This document shows, one piece after another, positions 29,452 through 37,631 of a stretch of DNA of 64,000 nt. The stretch lies in NCBI RefSeq assembly GCF_001487165.1, contig NZ_LN913006.1, positions 2,206,061-2,270,060 on the forward strand, given 5' to 3'. The translations under genes and the position numbers were made by a program. This stretch comes from Blautia massiliensis (ex Durand et al. 2017). GTDB taxonomy: Bacteria > Bacillota > Clostridia > Lachnospirales > Lachnospiraceae. The notes below the pieces were generated by a model. It made no database searches. It had not been told where the DNA came from and worked only from the letters and a program-made list of their open reading frames with translations. Positions within the stretch are counted from its first letter, which is position 1. Every line of letters begins with the position of its first letter.

Positions 29452-29480
29452 ACTATAGCATCAAAGTTAGACTGTGTAAA
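29452..29480 (-). promoter_or_regulatory. Promoter of the PTS operon
   Basis: On the minus strand TTTACA, 17 bp, TATAGT. Predicted start near 29445. One operator lies on each side. Confidence 0.75.
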
Positions 29481-29501
29481 TAGGTTATGTACATAACCTA
29501 T
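29480..29501. promoter_or_regulatory. Operator, distal copy
   Basis: A 22-bp perfect palindrome with core AGGTTATGTACATAACCT, touching the -35 box. Its centre is 58 bp from the centre of the proximal copy. The LacI regulator encoded just upstream (29812-30849) is the natural candidate ligand. The rest of the 420-bp gap holds only the lacI terminator. Confidence 0.75.
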
Positions 29502-29625
29502 CATTGTAACAAGTTCAAAATCATGGTTTTGTGCAGGTTTCACATAGAACAGCAAATGCTTATTATCCACATCTTCAGCACGAACCTACACAGGATAACT
29601 CTTTTACGATTTCAGGTAAATTTAC

Positions 29626-29684
29626 AAAAAGCCGAAAATACTCTGACTGTCAGACACTGACAGTTCCCGTATATTTCGGCTTTT
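29626..29684 (-). terminator. Terminator of the trxB-lacI operon
   Basis: Arms AAAAGCCGAAAATAC / GTATATTTCGGCTTTT enclose an inner stem GACTGTC / GACAGT. On the minus strand it ends in CTTTTTG. Confidence 0.8.
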
Positions 29685-29811
29685 GATATCTTTATATCTT
29701 AGATTCTCTATACTCTTACTATATTGAAAGTCCCGATTTTCTATTTTTCACAGTTCTACAGTGACTTCTCGTATCTACCCCCTGATCAGATCAGGTACAT
29801 TCTCTGCAGAC

Positions 29812-30849
29812 TTACTTTTCTTCATGCTGCGGCTGTACAGATCTCCTGGGGATCAGCGTGACCGGAAGCATGATCTCATTTTCACGCTCTTTTTCCACTC
29901 CATTGATCCGTTCCATCAGAATTTCCACTGCAAGAGATGCCTTCTGCTCCACATTCTGGCTGATAGTAGTCAGACGAGGCACGGAAAATTCCGCATAGCT
30001 GATGTTATCGTATCCTGCAATTCCGATCTCCTCCGGAATCTTTACTCCACGACTGCTGAAAAAGCTGATAGCCTCCAATGCATAGAGGTCCGACAAGAAA
30101 AACAGTGCGGCCTTTGGTTTTTTCCGCTGGAGCAGCCACGCATAGCTTTCTTTTCGTTTGGCGTAGTTCATTCCAAGAGCAGTAAACTGCACCTTCTGCT
30201 TTTTCTTTGCAAAATCCTTCGCCGCCCGCTGAGCGCCCATGTAACGAAGATGGTCCACACCATTATCACGGCCTGCACAAACCTGGATATGCTCATAGCC
30301 GCATTCCAGAAGATATTTTGTCATAAGATAGCCGCCGCTTTCGTCGTCCAGTCCGATATTCAGGACATGTTTTTCCTGGCCTGCATCAAGCTCACCGTAT
30401 GCATCAATGGAAACGATCGGTTTGTTGATCAGCTGATAGATCTTTTCACAGTTGCTTTTGCTGAAGGAGATGGCAATAACGCCATCTACATCCCAGCCCA
30501 TGACCATCTGGAATATCTTATCTGTATCCTTTGCGAAATACAGCATCAGATAATATCCCAGCTCCTGCACGTATTTCTCGATAAAACCGATGATCTTTCC
30601 ATAAAAAGGATCTCCGATGATAGAATCCCTGAAGTCTTTATGATAATTGATCACAACTGCGATCAGCTGGGATTTTTCTTTATTCAGAACTCTCAGTCCC
30701 ATTTTCTGGACATATCCCATTTCCCGGATAAGATTCTCGATCTTCTGAATATTGGCAGGAGATACTTTTTTTGTTTTTCCATGTATGACATTGGAAACAG
30801 TTGTTGTACTCACGCCTGCTCTTTGTGCGATTTCCTTAATCGTTGCCAT
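29812..30849 (-). CDS. LacI-family regulator of the PTS operon (probable)
   Basis: LacI/GalR-family regulator (345 aa from MATIKEIAQRAGVSTTTVSNVIHG, with GGAGG upstream). It has a C-terminal effector domain (VVINYHKDFRDSIIGDPFYGKII, IGIAGYDNISYAEFSVPRLTTISQN). It overlaps the 3' end of trxB by 14 bp, so the two are coupled. Its recognition helix TTTVSNVI differs from that of the fucoside regulators, in line with the different palindrome GGTTATGTACATAACC found before the PTS genes. That link is inference from position. Confidence 0.92.
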   Translation of the reverse strand: MATIKEIAQRAGVSTTTVSNVIHGKTKKVSPANIQKIENLIREMGYVQKMGLRVLNKEKSQLIAVVINYHKDFRDSIIGDPFYGKIIGFIEKYVQELGYYLMLYFAKDTDKIFQMVMGWDVDGVIAISFSKSNCEKIYQLINKPIVSIDAYGELDAGQEKHVLNIGLDDESGGYLMTKYLLECGYEHIQVCAGRDNGVDHLRYMGAQRAAKDFAKKKQKVQFTALGMNYAKRKESYAWLLQRKKPKAALFFLSDLYALEAISFFSSRGVKIPEEIGIAGYDNISYAEFSVPRLTTISQNVEQKASLAVEILMERINGVEKERENEIMLPVTLIPRRSVQPQHEEK

Positions 30850-31774
30850 TATCTTTCCTCCAGAGATATTTCTGTGCGGAAGCCACTGCATTGGCTCCAT
30901 CTGAAACAGCAGTTACTATCTGGCGAAGTGCCTTGGTACGAATATCCCCCGCTGCAAAAACCCCAGGTGCGCTGGTAACCCCCTCTTCTCCTGCACAGAT
31001 ATATCCATTTTCATCCAGCTTGAGCTGATCCTTTACAAGTGTCGTATTAGGAACAATCCCCACAGCAATGAAAACACCATCTGCGGTCAGCTCCCTCTCT
31101 TCATTTGTTTTTATATTACGGATCTTAAGACCGGTCACTTCGTCCTGTCCCAGGATCTCAAGGGGAACACTGTCCCACACCATTTCTATATTCTCACAGG
31201 CAAAAATTTTCTCCTGAAGTGTCTGATCTGCTCGAAGCGCATCACGGCGATGAACAAGATATACCCTTTCACAGAGGCCGGAAAGAAAAACTGCATCCTC
31301 TGCTGCCACGTTTCCTCCCCCCACTACCACTGCGGTCCGATCCTTATAAAAAGCTCCGTCACAGGTAGCGCAGTAGGAAACACCAAGGCCGCTCAGATCA
31401 TCCTCTCCCGGGATATCAAGTTTCCGGTGCTCTGCCCCAAATGCAAGGATCAGAGATTTCGCCTGATATTCATGCTTTTTTGTACGGATCGTCTTGATCT
31501 CTCCGGAAATATTTTCCAGGGAAAGAATCTTCTCTCGCTGCGGTTCCAAGCCCAGCTTCCGGGCATGTGCCCCAAAGGCTTCTCCGAGATCCATGCCCGA
31601 TATCCCCGGCATTCCCGGATAATTATCCACCGCATAGGTAGCTGTGACCTGACCGCCCGGTGCAAAGTTTTTATCGATCCATATGGTATTTAACCTGGCC
31701 CTGGACGCATAGATCGCTGCCGTGATCCCTGCCGGACCTCCGCCTAAAATTGCAAGATCATAAATATCACTCAT
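30836..31774 (-). CDS. trxB: Thioredoxin-disulfide reductase
   Basis: NADPH-dependent flavoenzyme (312 aa from MSDIYDLAILGGG, with GGAGAAA upstream) that reduces thioredoxin. The FAD motif GGGPAG, the redox-active CATC in SYCATCDGAF, the NADPH-binding GGGNVAAEDA with HRRDALRA, and the C-terminal FAD motif GVFAAGDIRTKALRQ are present. Length is typical. It is followed by an overlapping lacI gene rather than by trxA. Confidence 0.95.
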   Translation of the reverse strand: MSDIYDLAILGGGPAGITAAIYASRARLNTIWIDKNFAPGGQVTATYAVDNYPGMPGISGMDLGEAFGAHARKLGLEPQREKILSLENISGEIKTIRTKKHEYQAKSLILAFGAEHRKLDIPGEDDLSGLGVSYCATCDGAFYKDRTAVVVGGGNVAAEDAVFLSGLCERVYLVHRRDALRADQTLQEKIFACENIEMVWDSVPLEILGQDEVTGLKIRNIKTNEERELTADGVFIAVGIVPNTTLVKDQLKLDENGYICAGEEGVTSAPGVFAAGDIRTKALRQIVTAVSDGANAVASAQKYLWRKDNGND

Positions 31775-31927
31775 GTTATTTCTCCATTTTTGTATATTTC
31801 CGCTCACATAATATCATAGATTCCGTAATTTTCCAATATGATAGAACAAAGCGCCACTCTGAAAGGACGTTACTGTTTGCTTCGAGACCATCAGCACTCT
31901 CCACATGGTATATGTCTGTAAACAGTA

Positions 31928-33715
31928 ATGAAAGACTGTCTTATGTCTCTTAAAATCAGGAAAAATAAATCTCCTATTATCATCACTCTGCTTCTTATCC
32001 TGGCACTTCTCACCGGCCTTACTGCCGGTTATTTTTCCACTCACGGGATCACAGAAAACGGAAAATTCGAAGCCTTTTCCGGAAAAGTTTTTCAAAATGA
32101 AGTTTCCGGCAGCACCCTTACCCTCCATTATACCCTGGCACATCCGGAAAAACAGGGTATCCGGCGAAAAAAAGCTTCTCTTGGCACTGTCCCCACAGAT
32201 ATGAAAAATACATACCAGATCTGCAGCCAGTACGAAAAAAAGCTGAAATCCTTCCGCTACAGCCGCCTTTCCACGGAAAATCAGCTGACGCTGGACTCCA
32301 TGCTCCTCTATTACCACACGGAAAAATCACTGGGCGACAATTATCTGCTTCAGGAGCCTCTTGGCCCAAGTCTTGGTATTCAGGCTCAGCTTCCGGTTCT
32401 TCTGGCGGAATATGCCTTTTATGAAGATCGTGATATCACCGACTATCTCACTCTTCTCACCACCATCCGCCCATACTTTCGGAGCATCCTGGAATTTGAG
32501 AAAAAGAAATCCGAAGCTGGTTTTTTTATGAGTGACACCACACTGGACCGGATCCTTGCACAATGCAGTGCTTTTATCCAGAATCCCGACAACAATTATA
32601 TGCTGGAAATTTTCCAGAAAAAGCTATCCGAATATGGAAAACTTCCTTCCTCAGAGCAGAACGCTCTGGTCCTGACCCACCAAAATCTTATGAAAACAGA
32701 AGTCATCCCAGCCTATCAGGAACTTATGACCGGTCTGGAAGCTTTGCGTGGCACAGGAAAAAACACTCGTGGCCTGACTTATTTCAAGGGAGGAAAAGCC
32801 TACTATCTCTATCTTCTTCAGAGTCAGACCGGCTCTTACGTTCCTGTAAAGCAAATGGAAAAACGACTCTCCGGACAGCTTTCCGACGAGATCGGCATCG
32901 CAGGAACCATACTTCGACAAAACCCGGAGCTTCTGACTACTCTCAGCCGGGGAATCACTTTCAGAGAAATAAAGCCTGCCCAGATGCTGAATGCCTTGCA
33001 GCAGAAGATCCAAACAGACTTCCCACCTCTCACAGATGTCACCTTTGAGCTCCGCACAGTCCACGATTCCATGAAAGAATATCTAAGCCCCGCCTTTTAT
33101 CTCACCCCACCTATGGATACCGGAACCCCCAATGTGATCTACATAAATCCGGCTGCCAGCTACCAGGGTCTGGAGCTTTTTACCACACTGGCACATGAAG
33201 GATTCCCGGGGCATCTTTACCAGACTGTCACCTTCCAACGCCAAAAATCCTCCAACATCCGAAATCTTCTCTGCACCTCCGGCTTTGCAGAAGGATGGGC
33301 CACCTACATCGAACCCTATGCCTACCAGTACGCCGCCGATTATATTCAGGATCCTTCTGCCACAGAGCTTGCCAGAATCTCCTGGCTGAACCGAAGCATC
33401 AATTTATGCATGTACTCCCTTCTGGACATTGAGATCCATTACAACGGCTGGACTCAGGCCGAAGCCGCCAGCTTTCTGAAAGCCTTTGGTATCGAAGACA
33501 GCGCCGTTGTCTCCGAGATCTACCAGTATATCCTGGAAACCCCGGGAAATTATCTGAAATACTACTGGGGCTACTTAAGTCTTCTGGACTTATGCACTTC
33601 CGAACAAAACCGCCTTGGTCAGGACTTTGATCTGAAAGCTTTCCACAGCCAGGTACTGAAGATCGGTGGTGTACAGTTCCCGGTGCTGGAGAAGTATATT
33701 GATGCGGAATTTTGA
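31928..33715 (+). CDS. Membrane-anchored DUF885 metallopeptidase-like protein
   Basis: A 595-residue protein with one N-terminal membrane helix (PIIITLLLILALLTGLTAGYF) and a DUF885 domain facing outward. The zinc-binding motif HEGFPGHLYQ is at about residue 423, and the downstream GFAEGWATYIE supplies the third zinc ligand, as in DUF885 and M32/M3-like helical metallopeptidases. A predicted peptidase; the substrate is unknown. Two starts are possible (31928 or 31943, MSLKIRKNK), neither with a strong ribosome-binding site. It is an isolated plus-strand gene among minus-strand ones. Confidence 0.85.
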   Translation: MKDCLMSLKIRKNKSPIIITLLLILALLTGLTAGYFSTHGITENGKFEAFSGKVFQNEVSGSTLTLHYTLAHPEKQGIRRKKASLGTVPTDMKNTYQICSQYEKKLKSFRYSRLSTENQLTLDSMLLYYHTEKSLGDNYLLQEPLGPSLGIQAQLPVLLAEYAFYEDRDITDYLTLLTTIRPYFRSILEFEKKKSEAGFFMSDTTLDRILAQCSAFIQNPDNNYMLEIFQKKLSEYGKLPSSEQNALVLTHQNLMKTEVIPAYQELMTGLEALRGTGKNTRGLTYFKGGKAYYLYLLQSQTGSYVPVKQMEKRLSGQLSDEIGIAGTILRQNPELLTTLSRGITFREIKPAQMLNALQQKIQTDFPPLTDVTFELRTVHDSMKEYLSPAFYLTPPMDTGTPNVIYINPAASYQGLELFTTLAHEGFPGHLYQTVTFQRQKSSNIRNLLCTSGFAEGWATYIEPYAYQYAADYIQDPSATELARISWLNRSINLCMYSLLDIEIHYNGWTQAEAASFLKAFGIEDSAVVSEIYQYILETPGNYLKYYWGYLSLLDLCTSEQNRLGQDFDLKAFHSQVLKIGGVQFPVLEKYIDAEF

Positions 33716-33725
33716 AACTGTTTTT

Positions 33726-34007
33726 TCACTCCAACCCAGCAAAAAACAGTTCATAAAAATCATCCTCACCCTCAAGCATCGGAGAATTCTCTCCGCCGCC
33801 ATTGGTACTCCTCTTCATCGCTGCATAAAATTCCTCACCAGCTGCGATCAGATCCATCTCATAAACCGGAACCCCAAGCTCCCGGCACTTCTTACAGAAA
33901 GCAGCCAGCGGCGCTTTCTCCCTGCGGGTAGCAAGCAACATCTCCCGAAGCGCCGGGTCCCTGCGGGCCTTTTCCTTCAGATTATCAAGCATCTCCACAA
34001 CTTCCAT
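33726..34007 (-). CDS. Small Nif11-like protein
   Basis: A 93-residue protein (MEVVEMLDNLKEKARRDPALRE...). The helical part with DPALREML followed by PLAAFCKKCRELGVPVYEMDL resembles the Nif11 domain, which in other bacteria serves as a leader for peptide natural products. A GGG follows, then an acidic 20-residue tail (ENSPMLEGEDDFYELFFAGLE) without Cys, so a lanthipeptide is unlikely. It starts 5 bp after the thioesterase stop codon with GGGGGA inside the end of that gene, so the two are coupled. No modifying enzyme is nearby. Function unknown. Confidence 0.7.
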   Translation of the reverse strand: MEVVEMLDNLKEKARRDPALREMLLATRREKAPLAAFCKKCRELGVPVYEMDLIAAGEEFYAAMKRSTNGGGENSPMLEGEDDFYELFFAGLE

Positions 34008-34012
34008 CAGAC

Positions 34013-34426
34013 TCAATCCCCCTTCACACAGCTTCTGAACAGCACATCCAGTTCCGGAATCTCTTTTTTCAGAGAAACCAGCTCCCCATTCCTGGTAAAA
34101 CAATGCTTCGAGGAAGCCTCTGTACAAACCTCACTTCTGGTCACATTAAAAAACTCATAAGCCAGCTCCAGAACCACACCACTGTACTTCTTCACCGAAA
34201 CCGAAATCCCAACTACATCATCAAAAAGCACCGGCTTCTTATAAGAAACTGAAACCCCTGCAACCGGAGAAACAATCCCCCGCTTCTCCACCTCACCATA
34301 ACCAAAGCCCAACTCCTTCATGAAATCGATCCGGGCCTCTTCCATCCATTTCACATAATTGGAATGATGGATGATCCCCATCTGATCCGTCTCATGATAC
34401 TGTGCCTTACGCCTGTAAACACCCAT
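34013..34426 (-). CDS. Acyl-CoA thioesterase, hotdog fold (YbgC/4HBT type)
   Basis: Small hotdog-fold thioesterase (137 aa from MGVYRRKAQYHETDQMG, with GAGAGG upstream). The family signature is HETDQMGIIHHSNYVKWMEEARIDFM, with the catalytic Asp before QMG. It hydrolyses acyl-CoA esters; the acyl group is not predictable. It is paired with the small Nif11-like gene downstream. Confidence 0.9.
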   Translation of the reverse strand: MGVYRRKAQYHETDQMGIIHHSNYVKWMEEARIDFMKELGFGYGEVEKRGIVSPVAGVSVSYKKPVLFDDVVGISVSVKKYSGVVLELAYEFFNVTRSEVCTEASSKHCFTRNGELVSLKKEIPELDVLFRSCVKGD

Positions 34427-34797
34427 GTTTATATCCTCTCTTCTGTAAAAATCTGACATTTGTCACCAGTAACAAAACATCCTCTTTATTTCTCACAAAC
34501 CATACTCTTTATACAACTCCCTGCAAGCCTCCGCACTGTCTATGATTTTCCCAATCTCATCCATTCGACCATCCGCGATCAAACGATTGATCAACATCCT
34601 CATCCTCGTTTCTCCAATAGCCTCGCCCTCTGCTTTTCCCTCTGCTTTTCCAATAATTTTCCCACGTGCTTCTCCCAGCTCAAACAAGCGTTCCGATTCC
34701 AACTGTAAAACCTTTCCACCCATAACTTCATCTACTCCTTGATTTTTTCTTCTTTTCGGAAAATGTAATCTGATATCCTTACAATCAATCTAGTGGA

Positions 34798-34960
34798 TCT
34801 CACATGACTAAAGTCACATGCTCCTCAGTCGCTTTAAGCGACAAGGCTAAATATCGACGGATACGCCTGTAACTTAGGATATGCGCAGTCATGCGCTTTT
34901 TCCATGCCAGATATGGCAGGTTCCCACACTGCAGGTAATCCGCTGTATATCTGCCTGTGT
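34798..34960 (-). ncRNA. Possible omega RNA of element A
   Basis: The 163 bases between the tnpB stop codon and the element end contain two hairpins and no gene. In IS200/IS605 elements this 3' region is commonly transcribed as the guide (omega) RNA used by TnpB. Assigned by position only. Confidence 0.4.
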
Positions 34961-36289
34961 TTATGCTGCTCTTAAGAGTTCCATTTCTGAAAATAGTTCT
35001 CTTAAGTCCGCATATACACATGAGATCCTACGCTTTACTGAAGGGACTTTTGCCTCCAGCAAAGACCTTTCCGTTGCCGGAAGGGGTTTTAAGAGTTCCC
35101 GGATAAAATATCTTGCTCCAATATTATAGGACGCCGAAAGATCACAGTTATATCTTTTTCCATTCTGGAATGTACATAAACTGTGATTGCCTGGATCACG
35201 GACAACTGTTCCCGACCCATCACAGGCAAGCCTGCTGGTATTCCATGCACAGATCCTGGATATCCGCATCCCTCTGCGATGCGCCTGATGTTCACATCTT
35301 TTCTGGATATCCCTTTTTCTCCACAAATGCAGCTTCTGTTTCTTTCTTCCGGATATCTTTCCTTTTGTTTCCAGATACTCAAACACGATCACATCCGCGT
35401 GGTTTTCTTCCGCATATCCTGCAACTGCTCCTGCGATCTTTCTTCCAAGTTCTGTGTTAAGACGCTTCGCATAAGCCCATCTGCTTTTCACCTGTACAGG
35501 ACCATGTTCCCGCTGGAACCTGCGTATCCGTCCCAGCACACGGTACATCCGGTCTTTTTCACTGGAAAGATCGATAAACTTTCTTCCCAGGACAGTTCCA
35601 TCTGACCGCATAATGGTACAGACTGCATCCGTATTGAGCCCTAAATCCACACTGCAGATGATCTGTTCTTTTACAGGTGCCTTTGTAAGCGGCACCTCTT
35701 CTGTATAAGAAAAACGCAGGAAGTATTTACGATGCCTTTTTTCCAGCACGGGAGCTGCTGTTCTTTTTCCCGCCCAGTATTTCCTCAGATATTCCATATC
35801 TGTATGGCTGAGACTGACCCGGAACCATTTCCAGTCATGGCCGTCATAAAGTTTCAGGTACGCTCCATCTTTTTCCTCCGTATCTTCACGGTACATCACA
35901 TCACGGTAAAATACCGGCATAGCATGATTACCACACACCAGCTTCGGCGTGCCGCCTTTCTTATCCATTTTTTTCCACAGTTCCAGCCTCGTCTTATATG
36001 AGGATACGCTTCCCAAGGCATGCTGGATAGCTGCCCTTCTGAGATAAGAAGGCATCTTTGGAAAACGAAGGTCAAAAGCAAACTTTGCCTGGTTCTTTTT
36101 AGTGGTATGCACCAGATGTTCTGCAGTATTGAAACGTTTTTTAGGTTCCGTGATCACTGCCAGTTCATCCCATGCCTGGGCATAGATCTCAATCAGGCAG
36201 CTGACCGCAGAACGATAAATATCCAGTGTCTGGCGGATCGGGATATTCTGTTTTCGCAGTTCTACGCCATAACTGGATACTGTCCTCAT
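34961..36289 (-). CDS. tnpB: TnpB-family RNA-guided nuclease of element A
   Basis: TnpB-like protein (442 aa). The three RuvC acidic residues are present: Asp in CSVDLGLNTDAV, Glu in IVFEYLETKG, and Asp in YNCDLSASYNIG. The zinc-ribbon region is diverged: ACDGSG and CTFQNGKRYNC replace the usual two CxxC pairs. TnpB cuts DNA next to a short motif guided by an RNA from the element end and helps retain the element. It may still be active as far as the RuvC residues go. Confidence 0.88.
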   Translation of the reverse strand: MRTVSSYGVELRKQNIPIRQTLDIYRSAVSCLIEIYAQAWDELAVITEPKKRFNTAEHLVHTTKKNQAKFAFDLRFPKMPSYLRRAAIQHALGSVSSYKTRLELWKKMDKKGGTPKLVCGNHAMPVFYRDVMYREDTEEKDGAYLKLYDGHDWKWFRVSLSHTDMEYLRKYWAGKRTAAPVLEKRHRKYFLRFSYTEEVPLTKAPVKEQIICSVDLGLNTDAVCTIMRSDGTVLGRKFIDLSSEKDRMYRVLGRIRRFQREHGPVQVKSRWAYAKRLNTELGRKIAGAVAGYAEENHADVIVFEYLETKGKISGRKKQKLHLWRKRDIQKRCEHQAHRRGMRISRICAWNTSRLACDGSGTVVRDPGNHSLCTFQNGKRYNCDLSASYNIGARYFIRELLKPLPATERSLLEAKVPSVKRRISCVYADLRELFSEMELLRAA

Positions 36290-36334
36290 CTTTTTTCCTC
36301 TTTCTTACAAATATAAAAAACGAGTTCTTTCAGA

Positions 36335-36766
36335 TTACTGTTTTTCTTTTTGCCCTTCGATATAAGAACATACCTGTTCCCTGCTCCTGTCACTCACAGT
36401 TACTGCACAATAAGATGGATTCCACAGATGCCCTCCCCAAAGTTCCTTCTTCAGTTCCGGATGCGCAAGAAACATCTGCCTGGCAATGTTCCCCTTCATG
36501 ATCTTGATCATATCCGAGATATAAAACTGTGGTCTGCAGTCTACAAGAAGATGGATATGATCCGGCATAACCTCCATTGCCAGGATCTGAAATTTATATT
36601 CTTCTGCAAGGTCACAGAGCATTTCTTTGCATTCTGCATCAATACCATCTTTTAAAACTTTTTTCCGATATTTTGTACACCATACCAGATGGTACTGCAG
36701 GGAATACACATATCCTCTACCATATGAAAGTTCATTGTTATTGATATTAAACATATTTTTATCCAT
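36335..36766 (-). CDS. tnpA: IS200-type Y1 (HUH) transposase of element A
   Basis: Single-strand transposase (about 143 aa). The HUH motif is in MPDHIHLLVDCRP and the nucleophilic Tyr in REQVCSYIEGQKEKQ. YSLQYHLVWCTKYRKKVL is the family N-terminal strand. The start is uncertain: the ATG at 36766 lacks a good ribosome-binding site, and a TATAAT on the minus strand lies only 5 bp before it, so an internal start near MFNINNNELSYGRG is possible. The protein appears intact. Confidence 0.88.
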   Translation of the reverse strand: MDKNMFNINNNELSYGRGYVYSLQYHLVWCTKYRKKVLKDGIDAECKEMLCDLAEEYKFQILAMEVMPDHIHLLVDCRPQFYISDMIKIMKGNIARQMFLAHPELKKELWGGHLWNPSYCAVTVSDRSREQVCSYIEGQKEKQ

Positions 36767-37631
36767 GTTTTTATTATACCATATGCAAATAGAATTCACA
36801 AACATTTGTTCTGCTTATTCTCAAAAAAATAGTGCGCCTAACTCATCACTGAAGTAACGAGAATGCGACGCACAGGTTTTCAATAATCTTCGTAGTTTCT
36901 CAGAATCCTCACCTATTATATGCGCCGACTCCTCGTATCTCATTACATAAAACGGAAGCAACAGCAGTAAATTTTTCTCAAAAATGCTATCCTTTGTATA
37001 ACGCTCCACCTTCACCGTCGGAACACGATATGCACACACCTGCCCATCCGGAAGCAGCAGCTCCACTTCCTCAACATCCGGCGTATTCTTCGTAGATCTT
37101 AAATAAATTACACATGATCTCGGAAACTCCACATAAAACTTCCGTCCTAATCTCCGCCTACTCTCCAAAGCAATCGCAAAATCATACTCAAACATCCTGA
37201 TCGCCATCATAGTATCATCCGCACTCTAACACTCAATATGATACACCTTATCCCCGATCAACAGCCGGGCATCCGTGATCAATTCCCCATCCTCCAGCTG
37301 ATGCTCATTCCGAAGATGCACAATCTTTACATTCTCCGGATACGAAGTATGAAACACCTCATTGATAAGCGGAACGAGCAGGTAAGTCATCCTCTCCACC
37401 ATTGTCCGGAAAACATCGTCAAATATAGTATTGTTATTCATTAACACTCCTACTGATATATAAATTATACCACACAAAGAAAACTTGACACTCCCCACAG
37501 CTAAAGCAGGGGGATTCTTGCTTCTCCCACTACTGCATTGGCAAACACCTTACGGTACTGCAATGTCTTACACAGTGTCCACAAGCTATATTTATACTGT
37601 TCCCGTATGCCCTACGGTACAGTTTTTATCT

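Larger units (their letters stand above)
34798..36829 (-). mobile_element. IS200/IS605-type element A (tnpA + tnpB)
   Basis: About 2.03 kb carrying a Y1 transposase gene and a tnpB gene in the same direction. The junctions were placed where the Rpn coding frame would rejoin seamlessly (GCACTA joined to TCCACTAG on the minus strand). There is no target duplication, as expected for this family. The left end holds small hairpins such as GTCGCTTTAAGCGAC and TGACTAAAGTCA. Confidence 0.85.
34493..37441 (-). pseudogene. Rpn-family (PD-(D/E)XK) nuclease/transposase gene, broken
   Basis: The N-terminal part (37441 down to 36830) encodes MNNNTIFDDVFRTMVERM..., with the nuclease segment DARLLIGDKVYHIEC ending in a TAG where relatives usually have Gln (CAG to TAG fits one transition). 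The frame reopens directly after it (SADDTMMAIRMFEYDFA). At GALxx it is interrupted by an IS200/IS605 element (about 34798-36829). Beyond the element the sequence continues STRLIVRISDYIFRKEEK, then a frameshift near an A6 run, then GVDEVMGGKVLQLESERL to the usual Lys/Glu/Gly-rich end. The gene thus has a nonsense codon, an insertion and a frameshift. Rpn proteins are linked to RecA-independent recombination. Confidence 0.85.

Noticed and set aside
33726..34007. A complete RiPP biosynthetic cluster around the Nif11-like gene
   Set aside because: No modification enzyme, peptidase or exporter lies nearby, and the tail lacks Cys.
37223..37228. Read-through or recoding of the in-frame TAG in the Rpn gene
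   Set aside because: The same gene also has an IS insertion and a frameshift, so decay is the simpler explanation.
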